64,000 bases of DNA from Lunularia cruciata (GCA_948567375.1 OX419755.1:73350944-73414943); one strand, 5' to 3'; counted from the first letter of the stretch, positions 12,801-22,950 are shown. Numbers and translations are program-made. The notes: generated from the letters alone by a model not told the origin.

Positions 12801-15800
12801 TCATGTCAGAATGTGCTCGGTTGAAATCCTGCTCTCTCAAGTATGAGTCTAGTTTCTCATACCAGGCTCTAGGGGCTTGCTTAAGACCATATAAAGCCTT
12901 CTTAAGCAAGCATACTTTTCCTTTGCCTTCAGTATATCCATCTGGAACATCCATGTAGATAGTCTCTCGCAAATCTCCATTGAGAAAGGCTGCTTTCACA
13001 TCCAACTGCTCCACTTCCCAATCTCTCTTTGCTGCAAGAGCTAGAAGCATGTGAATAGATCCATACCTGGCAACTGGTGCAAAAGTTTGGAATAATCTAC
13101 TGATGCTTTCTGATTGAAGCCCTTTGCAACAAGTCTTGCCTTGTACTTCAGGATCTCATTCTCAGCTCCACGTTTGACCCTGAAAACCCATTTGCAGCCA
13201 ATTGCTTTCCTACCTGGTGGTAAATCAGCTAGTTCCCATGTATCATTAGTCTGAAGAGACTTCTTCTCTTCTGCTATAGCCAACTCCCACTGACTCGAAT
13301 CTGGTCTGAGGATAGCTTGCTGTAAAGTGTCTGGATCACAATCTTCATGACAGATGTAAGATTCATCTAACATCTTGTCTGATAGAAAACCAAGTCTGTC
13401 AATAGGTTTTCTATCTCTCTGTGATCTTCTTGGCTCTGTGCTGGTCTGAGGATAGCTTGCTGTAAAGTGTCTGGATCACAATCTTCATGACAGATGTAAG
13501 ATTTATCTAACATCTCGTCTGATAGAAAACCAAGTCTGTCAATAGGTTTTCTATCTCTCTGTGATCTTCTTGGCTCTGTGCTCAGAAGATTCATGCTGTC
13601 TCTTGACATCTCTGGAGTCTCACTCAGAGATTCTGCATCTGCAGTCTGCTTCTGGGAGTCATCTTCTGTAGTATCAGAATCAGAAACCACTGTCTGTTTA
13701 GGCCTTCTTTTGTACACCTTCACACTCTCCTTTGGTGAACCATCAGCTTCAGGTAGAGATTGCTCTTCTGATGATTTATCTGAAAAACTGACTCTGCAGT
13801 TTGGGAAGATAGATTGATCAGGCTGATCAAACTGATCAGCTTGCTTCTGCTACTCATCACTGTTCTCACTCCAAGTCCTCAATCCATCAAAGAGTACATC
13901 TCTACTTCTGATGATCTGTCCAGACTTAGGATTGTACAGAAGATATCCTTTCAGTCTCTCTTCATATCCTACAAAAAGCATTCTCTCAATCTTCTTTGTG
14001 AACTTCCTCCTCTGCTCCTTGGGGATATGAACATAGGCAGGACATCCAAAAACTTTCAAAGCTGAGAGATTAGGCGTCTTACCACTCCAGGATTCTTCAG
14101 GAGTTCTTCCTAGCAATGCTGTGGTACCACTGATATTTCTAAGAAAATTTGCAGTGCTAATTGCAGCACCCCAAAACTTTCTCTCCAGCTTGGCATGTTG
14201 GAGCATTGCCAATGCTTTGTCCACCAGTGTCCTATTCAACCTTTCTGCAACTTCATTCTGTGCAGGACTGTCTCTGGCAGTACAGTCAAGGAGGATTCCT
14301 TTTTCTGACAGAAAAGAGAGGAATTCCTCATTCCTGTACTCTCTGCCTCCATCTGTTCTCAATTGTTTGACTTTCCTCCCAGTCTGCAACTCAGCCATGG
14401 CTACAAACTTCTGGAATTTTTGCAACACTTCATCCTTGCTTTTCATGAGATAGATAAAGCTTTTTCTACTGTAATCATCCACAAAGGAAACATGGTAGGC
14501 TGCTCCACTCAATGACTTCTCAGTAATGTATCCCCATACATCAGAATGTACGACATCTAGAAGACTAGAAGCTCTAGATGAAGATTTCTTGGGGATAGGA
14601 GCTTTGTGTGCCTTACCTTCTGCACACCCAATGCAGAATTCGAGTTTTCCTGTGGGATCTAGTTTCAACCCCTCCTCTACCTTCTCTAGAGCATATAAGT
14701 TTTGCTTTGAAAGGTGCCCTAACCTCAAATGCCAGAGATGGATATCATTTCTGTTTTCTGCTACCACGCAGAATCAAATCAATCAGCTTCCATCAACTTG
14801 AACAGTTTCCCTTTGGTAGTACCATACCCAAGGACCAGCTCTCCTTTCTTCAAAGTACATTGATTTCTGTTGCTTTCAAACAGAACATCCACTCCATGCT
14901 CCATGAGGCTATGAACTGATATCAAGTTCTTGGTGTAATCTGGAACATACAGTACATTTTCCAGATAGCCTTTTCCAGAACATCCCATGAAGGCAATAGG
15001 AACTTTGCCAGTTCCTAACACTGGATTCAGAATCCCAGGTCCACAATGAACACTCTTGGGAGTCTTCAGAGGTTGAAGAGTTGAGAACAGCTCCTTCTGA
15101 TAACAGATATGAGAGGTGGCTCCTGAGTCCAAGAACCATCCAGAACCGCTTGAGGACAACTGTGATTCTGCCAACATTCCACAATTCGGCTCTTCTGCTG
15201 AGTACCCCTCCTCATCGCTGACTATCTCATGGCACTCCTCTGAGTTGCAAGCTAAACTCCCAGATTTTTGACCTTTTACTAGTTGAGGTCTCTTGCCTAC
15301 CTTCTTCAGCTCTCGTTCTCTCCTTTCTCCTCTCTTGGGACATAAAGGTGCAATATGACCTTCCTCATGACAGAAATAACAAGTCCTGTCATCAACACTA
15401 CTAACTCCTTTACCATATTTACTCACTCTGGCTTGCTCTGGTTTGCTCACTCTTCCATCTGGCACTCTTCTTGACTGAGAAGAAGCACTGAACAGAGCAG
15501 CATCTCCCTGCTCATTTAACTTCAGCCCTTTGTTCTCTGTGTGTCTGTTAAACACCAGCAATTTGTGTATCACATAATCCCATGTGACAGTTTCAACAGG
15601 TAAAACTTTCAAAGCTACTGGGACAGAGTCATAGCTTGAAGGAAGACTATCTAAGAGATGATTGATCTTGTACTTCTCTGTAAGTACAACCCCATCCTCC
15701 TTGATACTCTTGAAGAGTTTTTGCAGTTTTGACAGATAACAAGTGAAATCTTCACCATCCTGCAATCTCAAGTTCTTTACTGCAGACCAGACTCGATAGG

Positions 15801-18800
15801 AGCTCTCCAGCTTCTCAACAGTGTAATAACTCTTGATTTTTTCCCAAATCTCCCAACTCCAAGCATAAGTATCTACCAGGTCTCTAGCTGGCTCTTCCAT
15901 AGCCCTTAGCAGAAACCTCCTAGTAGTAGCATGCTTGACTCTCTCCTCCTTGTTGGTCTCTAGCTCATCTATATCAGGAGCTTCTAATGCAAACTCTAGA
16001 CAATTATAACTGTCTAAGATAGACTTCACATCCAAAGCCCAAGCTTTGTAGTTAGTCTTTCCCAATTTCTCTATCTCTCTAAGTTTTCCTATCAACCCCA
16101 GTGGTGATTGTGGGCCCATAACCGGATGAGAACCTTTGTTCCTGCTTTTTGAAATAGATTGTCTATCCTCGATCATTCTTACTTTTGATGTATCAGACAT
16201 TCTAACACTCAGCTTTCCTAGTCTCACCAGAGTAAACACTCCTGATTGTGCACAAAAAAACTCAACTCACTCTCTCTTAGCTCTCAAAGATAGTACAGCT
16301 GGTTCACTCATGCAACACAAATAGCCTCCAATACTGAGATATCACAGAGCACTCTTGAGAAGTGTTAGGAATCAACCCAGTAAAAGAACTCTTGACTGGG
16401 ATTATATAGATAGAAAGGTGTATTGAAGGGTGTGTTACCATACTGCTCATGTCACACATGCAACTTATGGAAAGCATGTGAACAGTATGCATGAACAATA
16501 ACACATATGAACAGTGGCAGCATGAACAGTAACTAACTTGTCTCATTCTAACAAAGAAGTCCCTAAACTAGAGATTACCTAATTTAACAAATTATACTCC
16601 TCACTCTACAGGTATATCTAAAAGGTATATTCTCCACTTCTGACCCTACAGGTGATAGCCAGTCAGTTACTCACTCTCGCCCTTCCGCATTGCTTTCCTC
16701 TGCTGCCGTTCTTGTTTTCTACATACCAGATAATGAATGTTTTCTGCCTTTCTTGTCAGCGGAAGGCTACAGTTAACACTGGCCTCCGTACCCTCTCATC
16801 GTTGCGATTGCTTGTCTGAGCACCACTTCCATGAAGAACCGAGTTTGCCTTGGCACTCATGAAAACGACCAGACAAACTGGATAGTTTACATTGCAGCAT
16901 GCTCTATGATATATTTGAGAAATGGAAGATAGAACCTGTTGTAAACGACCCAGTTCCATACCCACGTCTGACTGGACTGGCTCTGGCATTGTAAACTTTG
17001 TGTTGATTCCGTTCTGCACGTTATTTTCTGTCAATTCGATCATTTCATTGCTATTATACATACACTTCATATGCACTTGTTGAGTCCCAGATCTCCCGTT
17101 TGATGAGAGGCTTCTGTTCTCACTCTCATATACAGTCCTGTCACGCCTCGCTCCAACCCAGCCAAGATACCATCCACTTGTTTCCCACTTTGCTCCACCC
17201 CATCCTCCACTAAAGCTATGTTTTTCCTACTCATTCTATGTTTCCCCTTTGCTTCCTATTGGATCATCCTACTCGCTCGATGCTCCTCTCTGCTTTCAGT
17301 TCAGATGCTTACTATGTTGCTGTTCCAAAAGGCTGTCTTTTTTCCCTTACATGATGTATACTAGTTCACTGCAGGTGCTACATATGAAATGTATCAATTT
17401 CCTTTCCTGCGTTCGATCAATGCCCCATATTTTTCGTTATATATATCTTGCTTAGAATTTTTCAGAATTTGCGTACCTTCATGCTTGCATTTCATATGCA
17501 CGTTCTCGGTTCCCTACTAAGTGCTGAACTCTCCGTTCTTCGAACGGCTTCTACTCCCATTACTCAAATGTATCAGCTCCCCTTGCTGTCCCTTCACTTC
17601 GTATTTGCTCGAGTGGGCTGGCTTCCTTTCTCACCTGAATGTTGCTGATGTTCACTATGCATGCTATTCAGGGAGTGTATCAATTCTCGCTCTGCTTTCT
17701 GACGATTTCACTGGTGCATAATGATCATGGAATGTAGCTATTTTCGCTTCTGCTTTCTAAAGATTTCGGTCATGCTCCACGCTGTATCTACTTGCTTAGC
17801 TCGCCTTCCTTCCATTTTGCACCCCTGGCTTGCATTTCTTGCTTCACGATGCATGTGTCCAGTTCGGTCCTAAATGGTTCTGGATTCCCCGTTTCATGGA
17901 CTGCTTCCGCTCCCATCACTCAAATATGTCAGCTCGTATCGATTTCCGCAATGTATCAATTAAATGTATCAATTTCCATGCTGCTTTCATCACTTCCGCT
18001 CATATTCTGTTGCGTATTTCCTTGCGTAGATTACATCCATTCAATTTGCATGCGTTCATGCTTGCATCTCATTATTTCAATATGGATGTTCTTGGTTCCC
18101 TACTAAGTTGGTTCTGGATCCCCTGTTCTTCGAATGGCTTCCGCTCCCATCTCTTCAATATGTCAGCTCGTACCTTGTAAAATTTCGGATTGTGTGATAT
18201 CTGCTCTGACGAGCATGCGACGTTCTGTAATTCGCAGCTCATGAAACACTACACGTTCTCAAATCTGTCAGAGAGTGCCCAAACGTTCACAGCTGGTTTC
18301 TTTCACTTAATTTCCTCCCTGGCTGAAACCTTTGTGTAAGCGCCTCAAACTGTAATTTTGCAATTCGTAGTTGCACATTTATTTACATGGACTGCATCTT
18401 GAAGTACCGGATCAACGAGATCATGTCCTTGAGCCTCATGCATGGTTATGCAGTTAGCTCCTGGTTGACTGTTTGGAGCGGAGTATTTGGAGAGTCGTAC
18501 TTTTCCTCACTAACAGTTGAAGTTGTGTTTCGACAGATTTATCTATATGGGGGTGGACATTGCAATCGAAAAGCACAGCTGGTCCCATGTTGGTTTCATT
18601 TTCTTCTCGGTCGTATCCTCACAATTTGATGATCATGGATTCATTTTCGATGTTACATGTGATTCTCATAAGCATACTGCAAGTTCATTGTCTAGATGTG
18701 AATTGAAGTAGTTTTGGGCATCTTATCTCAATGTGGACTTAAAAGATTGTGTTTGAAATTCCTAAACTATGTTCGAACATGAAGATATTTATTCTCATAG

Positions 18801-20755
18801 CAAGGTGCGTCCGCTGTTACCACGTACTTTTGCATTCAGTTCTAGTTATCCAGAAACCAATTAGGCAGGACTTCTTCATGGTGGTAATTAGTGATAGATG
18901 CTCAGTTCACACATACTCAAACACTTTCTGTGTTTACTGTTCAGGGCGGCAAATGTTTTTCCTTGCGCATATATAGTGAACTACTTTCGATCTCAAGAGA
19001 GTCAAATTCCTGACACACATCAGAAGGCCCTTTGGTTTGCTGGTAAGATGAATGGTCTTACTTTATTCGCGAGATGTTGCCAGATAGGATTTGTTGCTTC
19101 GAAGAGGATTTGAAAGCTTTCGTTTCCGCAGGTTTGCGTGGTGCTATGGCCTTCGCCTTAGCTTTGCAGGCTGTGCATGATCTCCCACCTGGTGTTGGTC
19201 GTGTGATCGTTACAACAACAACTGCAATTGTTGTGCTCACAGTAAGTCCACCTACACTGGGTAGTTTTAATGAGTGAATTATAGTGACCTTTCGGAAGGT
19301 ACACTGGTGTAGGTAGAAACCCTGTCCAGATCACTCAGGCTTGAGTCAATTGTTTCAATCAGCGTCTACGATTCGTCCACTTACGCATTTTCTTGGTTGG
19401 TTCCGCACGCAGTGCTTCGAGATGCAGTTATGTAGTAGGAAATTTTTTCTGAGTCAGTATCTTATGTGGTGAAAATGCTGCAGGTTATACTTATCGGAGG
19501 AGGAACATCCACGATGTTGGAGAAGCTCGACGTTGTTGGAGACAACCATGAGGTTATCACTGGAGAAGTAAGTGCAGTGCAGTGCTGTACTAATTGATAC
19601 AGCACAGATGCCGTTTTATACTAGGATTCAGGAAACATACGGTTTGTCTAAGAAGCATCACGTCTGGTGCCGACTTCACGAAAATGTGTTGGGAGACAAG
19701 TGGTGGTATAGATTGTAACATGTCAGTCGGTTTTATGGTGCAGAGCCTAGACGAAGAAAATGAACGTCTACGCTTGCCTAGTGATGAGGATGATGGTAGT
19801 ACAAGCCCTACTCACAACCTCAAAATGAAGCTCCGACAATTTCGTCGAAAGTAAGACTGATACTTCTTGCAAATGGACCTATATGCTCGTTTGCACTTTA
19901 TTTGTGTTGCTCAAAGTTTCATGTCTTTTGTGGGTTTAGTCTTCAGTTTTCATGTGTTTCTTTCTTGGGAAAGAGATTGCTTCGCTCTTTTGTAGTACTT
20001 TCTTATCGCAGACGAGTTGCACTTATAGTTGTCCTTTTCCTAACAGTACCAACTTCTCAACCATCGATAAAAACTTTCTGAAACCGTTCTTCACTTTGGA
20101 GAAAGAAGAAAAGATGTTACCGAGAACTGTCGAGACTGCCAATGGTAAGAACTCTATCTTCTAGCATGCATCATCTACGTATGCGTTACCTTGTACCTGT
20201 TAAATGAACAAGATGATATTGACAAAGAGTGCAAAGTCTCCTGAAGAGCACAGAGAAAGAAGAAAAGGCCTGAATATTCCCAGGAGAATCCGGGAGGTCA
20301 TGTTTCTCAGCTTCGAATAACCAGGCAATGAGTGCTGATATCTTCGAACGACAATGGCTTGACATCAGGTCATCTACAAATATTATCTACGCCGATAGGT
20401 GCAGGAAGAAAACTCACTGCTGATGGGGACTTTATCTAGTCCAAGCATTTATTAGATCGTCATGATTTCTCTGCTGACTAGTATGATTGGCGTAACAGGT
20501 TCAACGCAAACAGCGAACCAGCAGCCAAGAAGCACGCAGCAACAGAATCTTCTACCGGGTGCTAGAGGCAAGAGTCAGTCGTCCGGCAGCCTTGGTGTAC
20601 AGGTCGATCCAAGGAGTGTGGACAGGTCAAGGCAAACCTCTGCTAGCGCCTCTCAGTTGAAGGACAGTCGTCAAAGATCGATGCCACCATACGAGATAAC
20701 AACTACAAATCAACATCAAGATGGAAGGTCTCATAGACCAAGACCTTCTTTGTAG
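6814..20755 (+). CDS. NHX5/6-like: Endosomal Na+(K+)/H+ antiporter, NHX5/NHX6 class (22 exons, 615 aa)
   Basis: A 10-12-helix cation/proton antiporter of trans-Golgi and endosome membranes, which alkalinises the lumen in exchange for K+ or Na+. Exons: 6814-7027, 7654-7705, 7892-7951, 8093-8117, 8242-8327, 8515-8626, 8834-8896, 9203-9222, 9418-9515, 9705-9733, 9948-9979, 10539-10586, 10725-10785, 18238-18335, 18537-18612, 18785-18804, 18945-19042, 19132-19241, 19484-19567, 19744-19850, 20047-20144, 20499-20755. They total 1848 nt and stay in phase. An in-frame TAG at 6793 precedes the chosen ATG. Diagnostic segments: FFLFLLPPI (about residues 99-107, amiloride-site region), [11 protein letters not shown] (172-182), FGESVLNDA with the Asn-Asp pair (202-203), and [10 protein letters not shown] (398-407). 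Membership of the NHX5/6 clade rather than the vacuolar NHX1-4 clade follows from residue agreement along its length. The hydrophilic tail (from about 455) ends in a Q/S/R-rich stretch longer than in Arabidopsis. No disabling change was seen; splice sites are predictions. Confidence 0.93.
7090..7165 (+). other. Exon-2-like stretch inside intron 1
   Basis: After an AG at about 7105, the sequence CGAACATCTCGAACA resembles exon 2 (CGAACATTTCGAATA) and both read Asn-Ile-Ser-Asn followed shortly by Glu. Phase after exon 1 would also fit. It lacks the rest of the conserved exon and runs into a different peptide, so it may be a decayed exon copy or chance. Confidence 0.25.
7952..8092 (+). other. U12-type AT-AC intron (NHX intron 3)
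   Basis: The exon ends ATCATCTT and the intron begins ATATCCTTTT, the textbook U12 5' splice site. The intron ends CCTTAACTTGATGCCAC, with a canonical U12 branch motif (CCTTAAC) 11 nt before a terminal AC. No GT-AG solution joins the two exons, while the AT-AC one restores the invariant PPIIFQSGF run of the family. Splicing would need the minor spliceosome. Confidence 0.93.
9095..9180 (+). repeat. Minisatellite, 4 units, in NHX intron 7
   Basis: Four copies of an 18-bp core TTTGGAATACTTAAGCTT at 9096, 9115, 9138 and 9160, separated by short T-rich spacers of varying length. Each unit carries AAGCTT. Intronic, no coding effect expected. Confidence 0.9.
9734..9947 (+). other. U12-type AT-AC intron (NHX intron 10)
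   Basis: The intron begins ATATCCTCC directly after the CTG codon that ends exon 10. It ends with CCTTAACTGGACACAC, a U12 branch motif 10-11 nt before terminal AC. Joining there gives Ala-Leu-Leu-Phe-Lys-Tyr-Ala-Gly-Leu, the conserved run of NHX5/6 proteins. The 5' site differs from the ideal ATATCCTT at the eighth base. Confidence 0.87.
11256..11260 (+). repeat. Target-site duplication, left copy (AATTA)
   Basis: AATTA directly abuts the left edge of the copia-related sequence at 11261 and recurs after its right LTR at 16590. Ty1/copia integrases make 5-bp duplications. Confidence 0.7.
11261..11560 (-). pseudogene. Truncated second copia leader plus gag N-terminus
   Basis: This stretch aligns with 16128-16362, the leader and gag start of the full unit. 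The gag ATG is at 11337 and reads Met-Ser-Asp-Thr-Ser-Glu-Val, against Met-Ser-Asp-Thr-Ser-Lys-Val in the full copy, and stops at 11261 where the target duplication begins. It retains about 60 bp next to the LTR (about 11497-11560) that the full unit lacks, including two direct copies of a CTCTTGAGATGA-type motif. Confidence 0.85.
11561..11787 (-). repeat. Copia 3' LTR
   Basis: 227 bp with 5-bp terminal inverted repeats (TGTTA...TAACA). Matches the LTR at 16363-16589 along its whole length. On the minus strand it follows the polypurine tract and is followed by another leader instead of host DNA. Confidence 0.93.
11788..11797 (-). other. Copia polypurine tract
   Basis: Minus-strand GAGTGGGAG immediately precedes the 3' LTR, where plus-strand DNA synthesis is primed in LTR elements. 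Confidence 0.7.
11888..12448 (-). pseudogene. Copia RNase H domain and end of RT
   Basis: Open frame of 186 codons beginning with the [18 protein letters not shown] block of copia RT thumb regions. It continues through [25 protein letters not shown] and a [13 protein letters not shown] block, the usual RNase H order, and ends near the polypurine tract. It is one reading frame away from the RT segment to its right because of a frameshift near 12450. In an intact element these would be one polyprotein. Confidence 0.88.
12448..13050 (-). pseudogene. Copia reverse transcriptase core
   Basis: 200-codon frame with [13 protein letters not shown], the [13 protein letters not shown] block and the catalytic YVDDLLLLG motif, all standard for Ty1/copia RT. 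Frameshifted at both ends: at about 13085 (one missing base in the Asp-Tyr-Ser-Lys to Thr-Phe-Ala-Pro junction) and at about 12450. Hence inactive as it stands. Confidence 0.9.
13041..13849 (-). pseudogene. Copia integrase-RT linker and RT N-terminus, broken by a duplication
   Basis: Contains the acidic, Ser/Thr-rich linker after integrase, then a [17 protein letters not shown] block and the start of RT ([33 protein letters not shown]). A 140-bp tandem duplication (13301-13580) interrupts the linker. Because 140 is not a multiple of three it shifts the frame, and translation would stop at about 13367. Confidence 0.85.
13301..13580. repeat. 140-bp tandem duplication inside copia pol
   Basis: Units 13301-13440 and 13441-13580 both start CTGGTCTGAGGATAGC and differ at only two positions by eye, far fewer per base than the LTRs. 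The duplication therefore looks younger than the insertion. Confidence 0.92.
13850..14767 (-). pseudogene. Copia integrase
   Basis: 305-codon frame with the zinc-binding His-His-Cys-Cys region (HLWHLRLGH to CIGC, residues about 10-48) and the catalytic core. The core carries Asp in VVHSDVWG (residue 76), Asp in LRTDGGREY (139) and Glu in [10 protein letters not shown] (175). The domain itself is complete. It is offset by one frame from gag-protease, which ends in a TGA at 14779. Copia elements normally read straight through, so this is most likely a small indel between 14767 and 14785. Confidence 0.9.
14779..16200 (-). pseudogene. Copia gag and protease
   Basis: 473-codon frame from ATG at 16200. 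Gag capsid-like region (UBN2 family, about residues 50-190), one CX2CX4HX4C zinc knuckle ([14 protein letters not shown], 274-287), and a retroviral-type aspartic protease site ([10 protein letters not shown], 355-364). An upstream frame exists without an ATG; the ATG is preferred because the truncated copy at 11261-11337 begins at the same codon. The frame is intact up to the TGA before integrase. Confidence 0.9.
16363..16589 (-). repeat. Copia 5' LTR
   Basis: 227 bp, TGTTA...TAACA ends, partner of 11561-11787. On the right it is directly followed by AATTA. On the left (element-internal side) no clear tRNA primer-binding TGG sits next to the LTR. The 60-bp stretch kept in the truncated copy is missing here, so the primer site may have been deleted. 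Confidence 0.93.
16590..16594 (+). repeat. Target-site duplication, right copy (AATTA)
   Basis: Pairs with 11256-11260. The two sites are each followed by T, so the duplication may be read as 5 or 6 bp. Confidence 0.7.
16820..16862 (+). repeat. Short copy of dispersed repeat B in NHX intron 13
   Basis: ACCGAGTTTGCCTTGGCACT and the ATGA after it match the start of the longer copies at about 61750, 62638 and 63828. Confidence 0.75.
17050..18182 (+). repeat. Cluster of dispersed repeat A in NHX intron 13
   Basis: Four diverged copies of a roughly 100-bp unit at about 17055-17140, 17490-17582, 17830-17945 and 18080-18180. Each has a CATATGCAC/GTTCTGGAT-type start and a core near CGGCTTCCGCTCCCAT followed by CAAATATGTCAGCTC. 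Spacing is irregular (about 240-430 bp). A further copy lies at 63360-63440. No coding capacity. Origin unknown (short non-autonomous element or decayed tandem array). Confidence 0.7.
18613..18784 (+). other. Probable U12-type GT-AG intron (NHX intron 15)
   Basis: The 5' site GTATCCTCA matches the U12 GT-AG consensus (GTATCCTT) in seven of eight positions. A branch-like TTCCTAAAC (consensus TTCCTTAAC) lies 18 nt before the AG at 18784. The join gives Phe-Phe-Ser-Val-Ile-Phe-Ile-Leu-Ile-Ala-Arg, in line with the family. A U2 reading cannot be excluded because the ends are GT-AG. Confidence 0.72.
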
Positions 20756-22950
20756 GAGGAGTACATGCGACCGAACTATCACTATTCTTGTAAGACCCGA
20801 CACGTATGCATTTTTTGAAACTGAGTGCGTAACCTCGATAGAAAACGGGGAAGCACTGCGCACTGTTTCTAGAATTCAAGTTTAAGTAAAGGATATATTA
20901 GAATGTCAATGGTCGAGTACATTACCTTCTTTAGATTGTAGCAAATCTTGATTCCACAAATCATTCAGGTTTTCAGATTCGAATGATATTTGTATGTGAC
21001 TGAATGTCATGCATATTTACTAGCTTCAACTGCAAAATTTGAGATTGATTCAACCCACATATCCATGGTCTTCATTGGAGGATCAGTCCTAGTTATCAAG
21101 AACTCCTCATGTGTTTCCTATCAGTTCATCGACATCGACCCTAAAGCTCGAAATTGAGGTGGTGAACTCAGTAAAACTCAAATCTTCCCAGGTGTGAATA
21201 AAGTTTTTAGTCCCCTCATGTGGTGAAAATTCCGAGACTGGAGATTTTGATGGCAATCAATTGTCACGTCTGGTAAGTCTCAACATGACATACTGGTCAT
21301 GGCTCCAGAGAGCTTCAAGTCGTTGGTTAATTGATAGACTCTCTTCGAGATCTCATGGGTTCAGAAACCGCAGCCCCTAACATTCCGTGCGTACAAATCC
21401 TTGTCAGAGTACGATATCCTGGGACTGGTTGAAGTTCAAAGTAGGAGCTGGGACAATTCCAAGCCTGGTCGCATACATGAAAGCCCCATCGCAGAGTTTC
21501 TCTACTGTTATTCCTCTACCACGTCTGATGCAAATAGATAGAAAGATGCCTTCAGGAGTGATAGCCAGACCCAAACAAAACATCTTCACCCAAACAAAAC
21601 ATCTTCACTCATCGCTGAGCGCTGATTAATGCAAAATCGACATTGATCGTGAAACCATCGGACAATTAATAGTGACCTTTACCCACCTTATCAAACTGCA
21701 TCGAGACACACTGAACGGGGTTTTGGGACAATACTAAGCCTGGTCGCATACATGAAAGTCCCATCGCAGAGTTTTCTCTACTGTTATTCCTCTACCACGT
21801 CTGATGCAAATAGATAGAAAGATGCCTTCAGGAGTGATAGCCAGATCCAAACAAAACATCTTCACTCATCGCTGAGCGCAGACCAATGCGAAATCGACGT
21901 TGACCGTGAAACTATCGGACAATTAGCAGTGACCTTTACCCACCTGATCAAACTACATCGAGACACACTGAACAGGTCTTCCAGTGGCCCGTTTCGTTCG
22001 TTTCTTGATGAAGTACAGTCTCGTTCTACGACCACCGAATCCTGTTTCAAAGATTCGGACCTCAGTTCATGATAGTATATATACCCCTTGGTCCTTGGCA
22101 CGTTCGTTTGTCTTTTGATCTCAGAACAGACTAGTATATTGCGTGTCTTCCGATCACAATGAAACGAAAGCAGAAAATAGTCTGTCAGTCGAATTGGAAA
22201 GCAGTCCGCCCGTCCAATTCCTCTCGACAATAGATTCCCGGCAACAAGTCAGATCCCGTCATGCGCTAAGGATGAATCCGTAACCAAGTTTATTATATAT
22301 CCTTTCCGCTCACGCTTGCATCTTATGTCAAATCCTTTTCGAGTGTGCATCCATGAACTGGAACATGAACCGCAAAGGAATGCAACCAATACACTTTTTG
22401 ATAAGTAAGGCCTATGCTGTCTAGACATGATCAAAAGAAAGAGAAAGCGGCAGCCGAGAACGTCTGTGAACCGCAAAGGAGAACACCTGAATGGCGGTCA
22501 ATACACTTTTCGACTAGATGTCAGATTTTGGGTGCTGCAAAGGATGAAGCGTCTCACGATATTTACAGCGCCTAAGTGAGTTGGCCAAGACGTTGGAATA
22601 AGATCGGCGGAATGAGGATCTTAGCGGCCACAATTTTGTCAATAAATACTCATGGGTTCCTTAGTTCCGGTCTACTATGTTGGAGTTTCTGATTTGGCCA
22701 TTAGAGCTACAGTTTGTGCAGTCGGATGTGCCCTTAGTGCTGGACTTCCAAGCCTCTTCAAAGGGTATACTCTGATGTAATTTGATGATCAGAAATCAGA
22801 GCTCAACACTTAATAATCTTGGTTCACGGTAACAAAGAATTCAGAGGTTCAACATAACAGAATGAGCCTTTTTTGGATTTGCATTTCAAAGTATACGCCA
22901 TGGATTGGACTTCCAAGATCCTAATTCCAATGTCCTGGAAAATCATTTAG
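20756..22950. other. 3' flank of the NHX gene
   Basis: Mixed base composition like the gene itself. An AATAAA at about 21196 could serve as a poly(A) signal. Contains the tandem duplication described separately. Minus-strand frames at 21404-21589 and 21862-22230 are open but resemble nothing I know and fall partly in the duplicated units. Confidence 0.45.
21450..21978. repeat. Tandem duplication, units of about 275 and 254 bp
   Basis: Units start at GGGACAAT (21450 and 21725) and run through CCTGGTCGCATACATGAAAG, a GATGCCTTCAGGAGTGATAG block and GACCTTTACCCACC. They differ at about 5-8% of positions by eye. The first unit also has an internal 18-bp doubling around CAAAACATCTTCACCC. No gene identified in either. 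Confidence 0.9.

Larger units (their letters stand above)
11261..16589 (-). mobile_element. Ty1/copia retrotransposon with an extra partial unit, antisense in NHX intron 13
   Basis: Reading the minus strand: LTR (16589-16363), leader, gag-protease, integrase, reverse transcriptase, RNase H, polypurine tract, LTR (11787-11561), then a second leader and the first 26 codons of gag (11560-11261). The order protease-integrase-RT-RNase H is that of Ty1/copia. The two LTRs are 227 bp each and differ at about 14 positions (about 94% identity by eye), so the insertion is not recent. The outer AATTA duplication brackets the whole composite, not the LTR-to-LTR unit. Several frameshifts make it non-autonomous. 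It lies in a host intron in antisense, which limits its effect on the host transcript. Confidence 0.92.

Noticed and set aside
14767..14785. Programmed frameshift between copia gag-protease and integrase
   Set aside because: Copia elements normally read through in one frame, and this copy has other indels. Simple decay is the better explanation unless family members share the shift.
16756..17076. 106-codon minus frame in NHX intron 13
   Set aside because: Overlaps dispersed repeat B and resembles no protein; intronic by position.
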